Source: Paulownia fortunei (Eukaryota; Streptophyta; Magnoliopsida; Lamiales; Paulowniaceae). Taken from it: a stretch of 64,000 nt of DNA. The stretch spans positions 8,070,673 to 8,134,672 of the forward strand of contig CM033115.1 in the NCBI GenBank assembly GCA_019321725.1, given 5' to 3'. A model generated the notes under the pieces. It was not told the origin of the DNA, did not search any database, and saw only the letters and a list, made by a program, of their open reading frames with translations. Made by a program: the position numbers and the translations under genes. Positions 1 to 11,297 of the stretch are shown one piece after another (within the stretch, counting starts at the first letter, position 1; each line of letters starts with the position of its first letter).

Positions 1-1862
1 ATAGTATAACATATATATATATTACATATATGTATACGTGTAGTGTCTAGTGTGTAGTTATGTTAAGTATATATATAATATATTATATTATGTTTTTTTA
101 GTAGTTAAGTTATTATAACACACACCACACAAACACAAGGCTAAAACACCTCACACACGTTTACGGCAGCAAAGGAAAGGAAAAGAGAAGAAAAAAAGAA
201 AGAAAAGAGAAAGAAAGAAAGAAAAGAGAGGGTGTTCCAACAAATTTCAACAGTAGGAATTAGAGAAAATTTTAGGTAAGTCCCTTTCAATTTTTGTACC
301 GATAAACATATATGTTTATATATTTATAATTTGAAAGAAAGTTTTTTATTTAAGTTAACTAGTTATCTACTTGTGAGAAAATAATTAATATACACCTTTA
401 ATTCAAAAATTAGTTACAAGGATTTGATTTTATTATCTTGTATTAATTAGATAATGGAGTTAATTAAATTAAGGGATTGGTTACAGGATTATAACATATA
501 AATTAAATAATATTAGAATAAATTCAAGACAAGAAATTAAGGTATTTAAAAGGTTTTGATTGGGGCGAATATAAAATTTTAAGGTTTTATTGTTACTTAA
601 TTAAATTTAAGATTTAAGATCCCTTATGAAATTTGATATAGAAATCTATTAATTAAGAATGAAAATTAATACGTTATACTTTTACAGGCTGCCTTATATC
701 TAAGGTTAGGGAGGAGAATCTTGTTAACCTTCAGTAGGATATCAAAGGTGAAAGGTAAATGAAAATTCATCTACAACTACAATTTATGGACATAGTATTT
801 TATGTATTATCTATATTAAATGTGATCCTTGTGGCTTGATGTGTGTATTGTGAGTATTATACATACCTTATAGTGCATATATTGCTTGGATGATGGGACA
901 TATGATCAATTGTGTCATTAGACATGCCATTTATGAGCATTTACACGTGCATGCATAACATGTGCTCACAGTTGAGGTTTTTAGCATGCATGACATTATT
1001 TTCAGAAAGAAAATATTTTGGTTGGCTACTACTAGTGTACCGAGGCCCATGTGTGGCTTATTTATATGATATTTGAGGCACCACGAGTATTACTTTTCGG
1101 AGGATCATAGAGGTTGATAGGGGGTATACCTCTGGTGGTCATGAAAGGGTGGAACACTGATTGTGCCCTTATCGACACCGTTGGTGGGAAAACTTCTGGA
1201 GAGTCATAGGGGAAGACAGGGGGTGGATCTCTGGTGATCCCAAGAGATGGCCCTGGACTGTGTCAATCTGTTTATGCCCATGTGATTATTGATATTGTTG
1301 ATACCTCTATCTGGTACATAGTAGGTGGGCCAAGGGATAAAAAATAATTTTGAATAAAATGATTTTGATGCATGAGTTGGCATTCTTTTCATGATCTCAT
1401 AAAATGCATTGCATTTATGTTGGATTATTCCTTCAGCATGCATGATTTTCATTTATTGGGCATTAGCTCACGTAGTTCATGCATTATAGGTGAGTTTGAT
1501 GATACTTGAAGCCATGGACTTACTGAGCGAGCGGTTGGAGCTCCTACATGCTCTGAGGATCAGTGTACATGGATGACAACCTGTTGGGCTGGTTGTTAAC
1601 TTATTTGATTTTGGAGTTTATTGTATTAGGTTTTGGGATTTGTACTGTGTGTTACTTTTAAAACTTTTCTGTACATGGGTATGTAAATGTTATGGTTGTT
1701 ATGGGTCCTATGCAGGTATATATATATTAGTTTGTGAGTGAGAAAAATAGTTTATTATTTATTATATTGTTACAGGAAAAAAAAATATTCCATGCATGCA
1801 CACATGTTCTATCATGTCAAATTATACTATATATATGGTTGTGTATTTATGGGGGTGTTATA
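1..1862 (+). mobile_element. Tekay-like LTR, left end outside window
   Basis: This is a plus-oriented LTR cut by the window edge. From about 700 it aligns by eye with the later LTRs at 3600-4155 and 13200-14100: the leader around 750-790, the block with CCACTAC/CTACTACTAGTGTACCGAGG near 1030, the paired GGAGGATCAT and GGGGGTGGA motifs (1098-1245), and GCTCACGTAGTTCATGCATTATAGGTGAG near 1465. The first 650 bases do not resemble the other LTRs, so it is a distinct subfamily. It ends near 1862 with GGGGGTGTTATA. No primer-binding site follows, so it is a 3' LTR or a solo LTR. The exact end is uncertain by a few bases. Confidence 0.7.
170..233 (+). repeat. GAAA-type purine-rich simple repeat
   Basis: A run of about 60 bases made only of A and G (GGAAAGGAAAAGAG, then repeats of GAAA) lies inside the divergent 5' part of the first LTR. 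Confidence 0.85.
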
Positions 1863-1952
1863 GGGAATATATAGGAAATTATAGCTAAAAATTTCTCATT
1901 TTACACAATCATACTAGAACCTTTATAAATGAGTACCAACTTCTTCATCAAT
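1863..1952. other. Short spacer, origin unknown
   Basis: Ninety bases lie between two LTRs. They carry no recognisable coding or LTR sequence. The last five bases, TCAAT (1948-1952), are the target-site copy of the following LTR. By position this may be the flank of the Athila-like element seen again from 14786. Confidence 0.5.
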
Positions 1953-4160
1953 TGTAATACCCAATGCTCACACTACTCACTTAACCAATGTGAATCATGT
2001 ACTACATGTTACTTATATGCTAATTTGCATTAACATCTATATGGCATCTTATATAGCATTCATAATCATTAAACTTCCAATACTATCACATGATATTAGT
2101 GGTTGAGTTCCTATAACCTAATTAAGTAATTATATATTTAGATATGATAAAGAATAGATTGATCAATATAGTGGATATTCATAGGTTATATGTTATAATT
2201 TTAGAAGTTTTAAAAGTGTTACTAGTAAACTTATATGATTCGATTCAACTAGATTAAGGTGTTTTAAAGGTTTACATCCATATATTAACATACTTGGAAT
2301 ATCAGACATGATATAGTGTGATTTAAGTGTCATAATACAAGGTTCATATGTGCATGTGATTTTAGTAAATAAAAACTAGATAATCATTTAAGAATCGAAT
2401 GTCGATCTATTTAGAGATTGAATGAACGGTTAAGAAAGTAAGGCATAATGTATTATCCGAACATACGAAAATTAAAGTAGATTTTAGATAGATAAATAAG
2501 TATTCAGAAACACTACATTAGGGCTGCATAATATGTGAATAACATCAGATTTGAATCACCACTTGACACCTCAAGCTTTGCCACCTCAGGCTTCCTTCAT
2601 TTCTATTGTTGAACCACGACCAAAAACTATTTTCTGAGCTATTCACCTCACCTTCATATTGAATTTTAGAAATTGCTCTCAAGTAATTCCAAGTAAAGAA
2701 AAAAGTGAAGGAATAAAGGGAAGTAAGAAGGAGCAAGTAGAAGCTAAAATTTGTGCATAGGTGAGCTTAACTCATATTTTTTATTTAAGTTCTTAAATTG
2801 TCTGAGGGTTTATGATTTTTAAAGCTTCTATTATGGTTTATAATCATGTTAGGATGTTATTTATGGTCTTATAATCCACAAAGAGGGATTTTTTGTTACA
2901 AAATGGTAATAGAAATCAATAGGGACAGAAACTGTATACTTGCTGGTTTTTGTTTTTAAAGCTTTATATATGTGTAATAATTTGATTAAATCCTATATAT
3001 TTTACCATATATGAGTTTAGGTAATGTATGTAAGTTTGGAGAGGTAATAAATTGAAATATGGTTTGATATTTAAAGAGATACTGAAAACTGTAATGATAG
3101 AACTTATAATTTTTGTGTTGTGATAAGTAGGCTGGTCTTGCTGAGGTAAATTAGTTATTTTAGGCATTTATAAAATAATATTATATTTATATACATGCTA
3201 TCTAAGTGTGTTAAAATTTGGGAGTGATTGGATATGCTTAGGTATGTCAAAGTTATCATACATCTAAATTGGACAGTAAGAAAATATGAAAATGTGAATG
3301 TTTATTTTATAACTAAGCATATTTCAACCTAGACAAGTTGCTATTGAGTGGTAAAAATTAGGTACATGATATTAGAGTTATAGTACTTTAATTATATGAT
3401 GTTTGCATGTATCTAAGATAAGAAATTAAGGTATTTGAGTGACTAGATTGGGTTATAGTTTGTGAAAGCATGATTGTTACTTAGATAGCTTGGTGTTTAA
3501 TGTCTTAGTATATATTTTATACTTTCAACTTGCCAAAATGGGAATGGCTCTTGATATTGGGTAATATTATAGGTTATTTTACATCTAATATTGGAGGGGA
3601 ATAATAAACAAACCTAGACTAAGCCACCAACCAAGTAAAAGGTAAGTGAAAATCTATTTGCAACTACAATGCATGAACATAGTATGTCTTGAAGCATTTA
3701 TACCTAATGTGTTGATGATATTTAAATTGACTGAATGACAAGCATAGTGTGTACCTTAAGAGTTTTATGATTCTTGAAACATGTTGAGAGCAAGATGACT
3801 TGCATTTTATATTGAACATATCATTCATGAGCATTTACATATGCATGCACTGCATATGAGTATAGTGGAGGTTCTTGCATGCACTTTACAATTTGAGACA
3901 TGATTTTTAGAAAGTAAATATTTTGGTTGGCCACTACTAGTGTACCGAGGCATGTGAAGCATGCTTATGTGATATTTTGGGGCACCGCGAGTGATACTTC
4001 TCGAAGGATCATAGAGGTTGACAGGTGGTGTGCCTCTGGTGGTCACGAGAGGGTGGACCACTTGAATGTGTCCTTATTGACTCTGCCAATGGGAAGAGTT
4101 CTGGAGGATCATAGGGGAAGACAAGCGGTGGACCTCTAGTGATCCCAAGAGATGGCACTT
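1953..4160 (+). mobile_element. Solo Tekay-like LTR, left part
   Basis: The LTR starts TGTAATACCCAATGCTCAC, the same start as at 30109, 35695 and 42854. It runs in step with those LTRs up to GATCCCAAGAGATGGCACTT. There it is interrupted by element A, and the matching continuation (CCTTGGACTAAGTC...) is found at 14119-14780. Joined, it is about 2.87 kb. It is flanked by TCAAT on both sides (1948-1952, 14781-14785), which marks a genuine single insertion. With no internal region it is a solo LTR left by LTR-LTR recombination. Confidence 0.85.
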
Positions 4161-6585
4161 TATAATACCTAAACCTCACATTACTTACTTGGCCAATATG
4201 ATTCATTCACAACATGCTACTTATATGCTAATTTGCATTAACATCTACATGGGATCTTATATAGCATTTTTAATTATTATACCTTTAAGGCTATTACTTA
4301 ATGTTAATGGTTGAGATCCTATAACTTAATTAAGTAATTCTATATGTAGATAAGAAAAAGAATAGATTGGTCAAAATATAGGATATTCATAGGTTATATG
4401 TTATAATTTTAGAAGTGTTAAAGGTGTCACTAGTAAGCTTATATGATTCGATTCAATTAGATCAAGGTATTTTAAAGGTATACATCCATATATTAATATA
4501 CTTTGGATATCAGACATGATATAATGTGATTTAAGTGTCATAATACAAGGTTCACATGTGCATGTGATTTTAGAAAATGAAAACTAGACAATCATTTAAA
4601 AATTGAATATCGATCAGTTTGGAGATCGAATGAGCACATGTGATTTTAGAAAATGAAAACTAGACAATCATTTAAGAATTGGATATCGATCAGTTTGGAG
4701 ATCGAATGAATGGTTAAGAAATTAGGGCATAATGTATTATCCGATCATATGGAGATTAAAGTACGTTGTACATAAATAAATAAGTAACAAGAAATACTAG
4801 ATTAGGGCTGTATAAGGTGTGAAAAAAATCAGATTTGAACCACCACTTGGCATCTCAACCTTGCCACCTCAAGCTTTGCCACCTCAAGCTTCCAGCTCAA
4901 CCTTTCTTCATTTCTATCATTGAGCATGACCATAAACCATTTCTGAGCTATTTCACATCCCAAACCTTCATACGGAATTTCAAAAATTTCTCTCAAGTAA
5001 TTCCAAGTAAAGAAAAAAGTAAAGGAAGTAAAGGGAATTAAGGACGAGCAAGTTGAAGCTAAAATCTGTGCATAGGTGAGCTTTAACTCATGTTTTTTAT
5101 TTAAGTTCTTGAATTGTTTGAGGGTTTATGATTGTTAAATCTTCTATTATTTATTATAATCATGTTAGGATGTTATTTGTGGTCTTATAATTCATAAAAG
5201 AAGGATTTTTAGTTGCAAAATCACAATAAAAATCACTAGGGATAGAAACTGTATACTTGCTGATTTTTTATATTTATGCTTTATATATGTGTAATAACTT
5301 GATTAAAACCTGTGTATTTCACCATATATGTGTTTATATATGAGTCTAGGTGATGTATGTAAGTTTAGAGAGGTTACAAATTGTAATATAGTGTGATAAT
5401 TAAAGAGGTGCTCAGAACTGCCTTCTTTTAAATTCAGATTCTATACTATGTGAATGGTGCTGGTTTTACATCAATAAATCTATTAGTTTTGGTAATACTT
5501 TGACCTGGTTATCTCTTTATATATGTTATCTAAGTATGGTGAAAATTTGGGAGTGATTCAATATACTTAAGGGTGCCAAAATCATTAATGTCATGAAGTG
5601 TGCAAAACTATCATGGTAGGAAAACAATCTATTTCAGTATGTTCTGAAGAGAGCTAAACTTTAGATTTTTAGTAATTATATGACATGGTTACATTTTTTG
5701 TGATGTTATATAAGTGTGGTAAAAATTTGAGAGTGATTGGATATGATTAGGGATGCCAAAATTATCATGCAACTAAATTGGATAACAAGAAAATATGAAA
5801 ATGTTAATCTGTCCCATTTTATAACTTAGCATATTTCAACCTAGACATGTTGCTATTGAGTGGTAACAATTACTGTGCCCTTATTAACTCCGCCAGTGGA
5901 AAGACTTCTGGAGGATCACAGGGGAAGACAGGGGGTGGATCTCTGGTAATCCCAGGAGATGGACTGAGTCAATTTGTTTATAGCCATGTAATTATTGATA
6001 CTGTTCAGAGCCCAATAAATGAAGTGATTTTTAATAAAAACTCTTTGATTTATGAGTACTCAATTTAACACATTTATAACATCATATCATAGAGTTGAGT
6101 TGAATGAGATTTTATATCATACTCTTGTCATGCATGATTCTTACTTATTGAGCATGATCTCATGTAGTTCATGCATTGTAAGTGAACATGGTGAGACTTG
6201 AGACCTTTGGTTTACTAGATGATAGTGGAGTTCTTACAAGCTTTCAAAGATTAATGTACTTGGATGACGACCTGTTGGGCTATTTTGTGGGCTGTATTTT
6301 TTATTTTATAGTTATTATATTATATCAGTGATTTTATCTTATATATCACTTTCAAAACTCTTTTATGATAGAGAGTTTGGCTTTGTGATGGTTTTGATAG
6401 ACTTGGTTAATGTTTAATAACTACCTATATATATACAGTGTGACAAGATATGAGAGTACTTTACTTATATCAATGTTTTGTTGGACTGAGTAGAAAAAAA
6501 AAGTTATACACATGCATACGTGCAAAAATTATGTTGCAAGGTTGTTTCTATATATTTTTATACATATTGTTGGAAGGTTATGACA
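4161..6585 (+). repeat. 5' LTR of element A
   Basis: This LTR starts TATAATACCTAAACCTCAC and ends near GGTTATGACA. Compared with the 3' LTR of the same element it lacks most of the conserved GC-rich block (the equivalent of about 12636-13370): the join is between a GTGGTAACAATTAC stretch and TGTGCCCTTATT near 5870. It does keep about 300 bases around 5560-5860 that the 3' LTR has lost. It also has a 76-bp tandem duplication at 4561-4712. The differences show that the two LTRs have decayed independently for a long time. Confidence 0.85.
4561..4712 (+). repeat. 76-bp tandem duplication in 5' LTR of A
   Basis: CATGTGATTTTAGAAAATG begins at 4561 and again at 4637. The two copies run in step through ATCGATCAGTTTGGAGATCG. 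The corresponding place in the 3' LTR (about 11700-11775) has one copy. Confidence 0.85.
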
Positions 6586-6590
6586 AAGAG

Positions 6591-6603
6591 TTGTATCAGA
6601 GCC
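6591..6603 (+). promoter_or_regulatory. Primer-binding site, element A
   Basis: TTGTATCAGAGCC lies five bases after the 5' LTR. It matches TGGTATCAGAGCC, the complement of the initiator Met-tRNA 3' end, with one mismatch. Reverse transcription would start here. Confidence 0.85.
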
Positions 6604-6752
6604 CAGGTCTTGATTCTGTAGACTATCCATGTACACGATTTTAGAACTTGTGGAGCACATCCATGCCAGTAAGTTTTATTTTATGTTATATTGCATTATA
6701 TATTTCATGAATTATATTGGCCATTTGTTATAAACAAAATGGTATTGCAGTC

Positions 6753-7790
6753 ATGGTGAGAACAAGGGGTGAAAGTAATAGTGGAGCCAGAACCCTAGGA
6801 AAGCAGATACCTAATCTGAATAATGATCATGATGTTATCACCAATCGACTTACAGAGCTTGTTGAACGACAATTAGAACAAATTCATCAACTTATCCAGC
6901 AGAGAGATATGGGTGGACAACCAAGGGCTGAAATGGTTCAACCATAACCCTGAGTAGAACAGGCAGAGATAGTTGGGGAAAGATTCAGAAAACTGAACCC
7001 ACCGGTGTTAGAGGATGTACTACATTCTACAGTTGTTGAAGATTGGTTGAGAACTCTTGAAAATATGTTTCACTACAGTAGAGTTTTAGAAGAAGAGAAA
7101 GTGATGTGTGCATTCTTTATGCATCGAGGCAATGCTGGACATTGGTGGGATACAATGAGAAGCATCGAAGACATCACTGTCATGACTTGAGATAGATTCA
7201 AAGATTTATTTTGAAATAAATACTTCACAGCTCCAGTTTGTGTAATGAAGATAAATGAATTTATACAGTTACGATAAGGAACTATGATAGTTGGAGAATA
7301 CATTCATAAGTTTGAATAGCTATCCAGATTTACCACACATATGGTCAATACTAATGCATTGAAAGTTGAAAGGTTTCTTGAAGGCTTGAGACCAGAGCTA
7401 TATAGAGATGTGAATATGGTAGGAATCCAAGGAGTGACATACTCACAAGTTGCTGAGAGATCTTTAGTGGCAAAACAAGCTGAACTTAGAATTTCTCATG
7501 CTTAGGAGATTCAACGCCAATTTAAGCAAGGACAGGGGCAACAATGGGATGGAAATGAAAAGAAGAGACCATTTCAAATGCATAATCAAAAATATAAATT
7601 CCAACCTAGACAAGGGCAACGACAGTGGGATCAGAGTAAGCGTACAAAGATTGATCAAGGTAAAACACCGATGTCGTAACTTGCTTGTCCTAAATGTGGT
7701 GGTCACCACAGTGGAGTCTGCCTGACAGAGACTAGAACCTGCTTTGTGTGTGGAAAGGTTGGACATATTACCAGAGCATGTCCAGATAAT
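6753..7790 (+). pseudogene. gag: Gag of element A, broken
   Basis: The start ATG is at 6753 (MVRTRGES), a start also used by element C. The product would be the structural Gag protein that packs element RNA in cytoplasmic particles. The retrotransposon gag domain is seen from about 7030 to 7460 (VEDWLRTLENMF, GHWWDTM, FLEGLRPELYRDV). Two zinc knuckles follow at about 7688-7790: a CPKC..H...C motif and CFVCGKVGHITRAC (CX2CX4HX4C, intact). In-frame stops occur at 6945, near 7188 and 7213, in the 7275-7320 stretch, near 7505 and at 7677, so no Gag is made. A fusion with pol in one long frame is usual for Tekay elements. Confidence 0.85.
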
Positions 7791-8290
7791 CCAAATCCAA
7801 TAGGACAAAGAAAACTACCAGCTACAGTCTTTACCATCATTAGATCAGATGTTGAGGCGAACCCATTAGTGGTAACAGGTAAATTCTGTATCTTTGGTAC
7901 CCTAGCATTTGTATTGTTTGATTCTGGATCTATACACTCATTTATATCCACTGAGTATGTGAAGAGGCTAGGTAAAGTACCTGATACTGTTGAGGTTAGT
8001 TATAATGTGATAATCCCTTCTAAAGATTCAAAATAAACTAACCATGTTTTAAGAGATTGTGCTATTCCTATTGAAAATAGAGAACTCCATGCTGATTTAA
8101 TTGTATTGGCCATGAATGACTATAATATGATTTTGGGTATGGATTGATTATCAACGTATCGGGCTACAATAGATTGTTTGAGAAACACAGTAACTTTTCA
8201 ACCTCCTGGTGAGGAATTATTCACCTTTGTTGGAATTGTATAAAGTTTCAAATTCCTAATTATATCAACATTAAGAGCACAAAGATTATT
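7791..8290 (+). pseudogene. Aspartic protease region of element A, broken
   Basis: The retropepsin-like protease cuts Gag-Pol in Ty3 elements. The sequence shows the active-site triad context VLFDSGSIHSF (DSG near 7920) and, further on, the hydrophobic strand with ILGMD near 8140. Stops at 8034 (TAA after DSK) and 8146 (TGA for the Trp usually after GMD) interrupt the frame. Later, near 8240, another stop precedes the linker to reverse transcriptase. Confidence 0.8.
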
Positions 8291-8295
8291 AGATA

Positions 8296-9200
8296 GTGGT
8301 TGTGAAGGATATTTTGGCGAGTGTTATGAGCATTGAAGAACAACACCATTCTATCCTCAGTGAAGTGCCAGTTGTTCAGGAATATCCAGAAGTATTTCCT
8401 GATGAACTTCCTAGATTACCACTAGACCGTGAGATAGAGTTTGTCATTGAAACTAAATCCAAGAACACATCAAATATTTAAAGCTCCATACCGAATGGCA
8501 CCTGCTGAGTTGAAAGAATTGAAGATACAAATATAGGAATTATTAGATAAAGGTTTTATCAAACCTAGCTTTTCACCATGGGGTGCACCGATTCTATTTA
8601 TGCGTAAGAAGGATTGTACATTGCAACTGTGTATAGACTATCGGGATTTAAATAAAGTTACAATCAAGAATAAGTATCCTCTACTTAGAATAGAAGACTT
8701 ATTTGATCAGCTCCAAGGTTCATCTATATTTTCAAAAATTGATCTGCAATGTGGGTGCCATCAACTAAAAATAAAAGAGGATAATATCACCAAGACAACA
8801 TTTAGCATGAGATAAGGACATTATGATTTTTGACGATGCTATTTAGGTTGACAAATGCTCCAGCAGCTTTTATGGATTTGATGAACTGAGTGTTTAAAAA
8901 TTTTCTTGATAGATTTGTTATTATGTTTATTAATGATATCTTGATTTACTCTAGCACAAAAAAAGAGCATGGTGAACATCTAAGAATGGTTTTAGAGGTT
9001 TTAAAAGAGAAACAACTATATGCTAAATTTAAGAAATGTGAATTTTGGATTGATCGAGTGGTATTTCTGGGACATGTATTATCAGGAGCAGGAATATCTG
9101 CAGATCCAAGTAAAGTAGAAGCTATTAATAGTTGGTTACAACCTACTAATCCTCAAGAAGTATGAAGTTTTCTGGGTTTAGCTGGATATTACCATAGATT
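8296..9200 (+). pseudogene. Reverse transcriptase of element A, broken
   Basis: RNA-dependent DNA polymerase domain. Recognisable blocks are the pre-RT linker VVQEYPEVFPDELP (about 8360-8405), [20 protein letters not shown] (about 8575-8630), [19 protein letters not shown], and [12 protein letters not shown]. The catalytic loop reads FINDILIYS near 8930 where the family has F(I/V)DDILIYS, so one catalytic Asp is replaced by Asn. Several frame changes and stops are present (8479, 8814, 8887, 9163). It is non-functional on two independent counts. Confidence 0.85.
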
Positions 9201-9201
9201 T

Positions 9202-9720
9202 GTGAAAGGATTCTCCAAGATAGCTTTTCCTTTGACACAATTAACTAGAAAATGTGTGACATTTAAATGGACGGATGCTTGTGAGAAAAGTTTTCAGGAA
9301 TTGAAGAAGCGGTTAACTTCAGCTCCTATTCTTTCTATTCCATCAAGTACTAGAGGCTTTGTGGTTTATAGTGATGCTTCAAAAATTGGGTTGGGATGTG
9401 TATTAATGCAAAATGGTATAGTAGTTGCATATACATCTAAACAACTTAAAGAGTATGAGAAGAATTATCCCACACATGACTTAGAGCTTGTTGCGGTGGT
9501 GTTTGCACTTAAGATATGGAGACATTATTTGTATGGTGAATAAGGTGAGATATATACTGATCACAAGAGCTTAAAATATTTCTTTGCCCAAAAAGAGTTA
9601 AATATGCAACAAGAAGATGGTTGGAGTTAGTGAAAGATTATGATTGTATTATCAACTATCATCCTGGTAAAGCTAATGTTGTGGCTGATGCATTAAGCAG
9701 GAAATCAACACAAAATACTG
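9202..9720 (+). pseudogene. RNase H of element A, broken
   Basis: RNase H degrades the RNA strand during reverse transcription. The sequence shows [12 protein letters not shown] (first acidic residue), [14 protein letters not shown] (second), YTDHKSLKYFF (third) and the closing [19 protein letters not shown] near 9650-9710. All catalytic acids are still readable, but a TAA at 9541 and a frameshift near 9615 split the domain. Confidence 0.85.
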
Positions 9721-9959
9721 CAGTTTTAGCTTTGACTCCAAAACCAGAGTTAATTGAACTACATAAAATGGATGTAGAAATTGTACAACAGGGATCAGTA
9801 GAGGCCAAATTTGTAGCTTTGACACTCCAACCGACTTTGATTGATAGAATTTAACAGGGACAACAAGTTGATGAATATGGTACTAAAATGATGAAAGATA
9901 TGGCTTCAGATTTTTTTTTTTTAGATGTCAGAGAATGGTATCTTGCGGTTCCAAAAAAG

Positions 9960-11258
9960 GTTATATGTGCCTAATGTAGATAATATTCGGGAACATATTT
10001 TGGCAGAGACACATTCAACACCATATTCAGTGCATCCAGGAGCTACTAAAATGTATAAAGATTTGATAATGCATTAGTGGTGGCTAGGTATAAAAATAGA
10101 TGCTGCTCAATTTGTAGAATAATGTTTGATATGTTAACCAATAAAGACAGGACATCAAAGAGCAGTAGGAACCTTGCAACCTTTATTTATTCCAGAATGG
10201 AAATGGAAATAATTACAATGGATTTCATGTTGGGATTACCTAAAACAGTTAAAGGTCATGATGTTATTTGGGTTATCATTGACATGCTAACTAAATCTGC
10301 TCACTTTCTTCCAATATGTTCCACTTATTCTATGGATTGTTATGTACAGATATATATACAGGAAGTGGTCAGACTTCATGGGCTACTACTATCTATTATT
10401 TCTGATAGAAATTCAAAGTTTTTGTCTATGTTCTGGAAGAGTTTGTACAAGGCATTGGGAACATAATTATCTTTCAACACTACATATCATCCTCAGACTA
10501 ATGGACAATTAGAACGAACAATACAAACATTTGAAGATATGCTTAGAGCTTATGTATAAGATTTTCATAGTCAATAGAGCAAATTTTTACCTTTTAGTGG
10601 AATTCTCTTATAATAACAGCTATCAGTCCACTATTGGAATTGCCCCTTATAAAGCATTTTTATGGTAGAAAATGTAGATCTCAAGTTCATTGGGGTGAAG
10701 TTGGTGAAAAGAAGCTTTTGGGCCCAAATATGATTTGAGAAATAACATAAGCTGTGACACAAATTCATCAAGGAATGCAGACTGCCTAGAGCTGATAGAA
10801 AAGTTATGCTGATCAAAGAAAAAGAATGTTAGAATTTACAGTAGGAGATTAGGTATTTCTGAAGGTATCTCCATTGAAGGGATTATGCGGTTTGGAAAGA
10901 AAGGAAAGCTAAGTCCTAGATATATTGGTCCATTTTATATTATTGAATGAATTGGGGATGTTGCTTACAAACTCGACATACCTTGATCAATGTCTCAAGT
11001 GCACAATGCATTTCATGTATCAATGTTGAAGAAATATATTGTGAATCCATCTCATATTCTGAAAACTAACCTATATAGCTGAAAGAAGATTTGAGTTATG
11101 AAAAAAGACCTGTAGAGATTCTTTTACGAGAAGTAAAACAACTCAAAAATAAAACAATCCCATTAGTTAAAATATTATGGAGAAATCAATCAACAGAAGA
11201 AGCTACTTGGGAAAGAAAAGATAATATGAAAGTTAAGTATCTAGAACTCTTTCGGTAA
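9960..11258 (+). pseudogene. Integrase and chromodomain-like tail of element A, broken
   Basis: Integrase inserts the cDNA into the host genome. The HHCC zinc-binding part is seen around 10000-10135 (THSTPYSVHPGATKM, then a damaged C-x2-C). The core has WKWE.ITMDFMLGLP (first Asp near 10220), SIISDRN near 10395 (second Asp) and QTNGQLERTIQ near 10495-10525 (Glu). The C-terminal part carries FGKKGKLSPRYIGPF, VHNAFHVSMLKKY, and the tail VKILWRNQSTEEATWER near 11170-11215. That tail is the chromodomain-like end of Del/Tekay elements. Stops occur at 10075, 10465, 10558 and elsewhere. The frame ends with TAA at 11256-11258. Confidence 0.85.
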
Positions 11259-11282
11259 GTAAATTTTGAGGACGAAATTTTA

Positions 11283-11297
11283 ATAAGGAGGGGAAGA
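11283..11297 (+). promoter_or_regulatory. Polypurine tract, element A
   Basis: AATAAGGAGGGGAAGA lies immediately before the 3' LTR and is the expected primer for plus-strand DNA synthesis. Elements C and D have close equivalents. Confidence 0.85.

Noticed and set aside
3825..4206. Minus-strand open frames in the LTR core (also 44743-44967)
   Set aside because: They are mirror images of the GC-rich LTR block, are not conserved in length between copies and resemble no protein.
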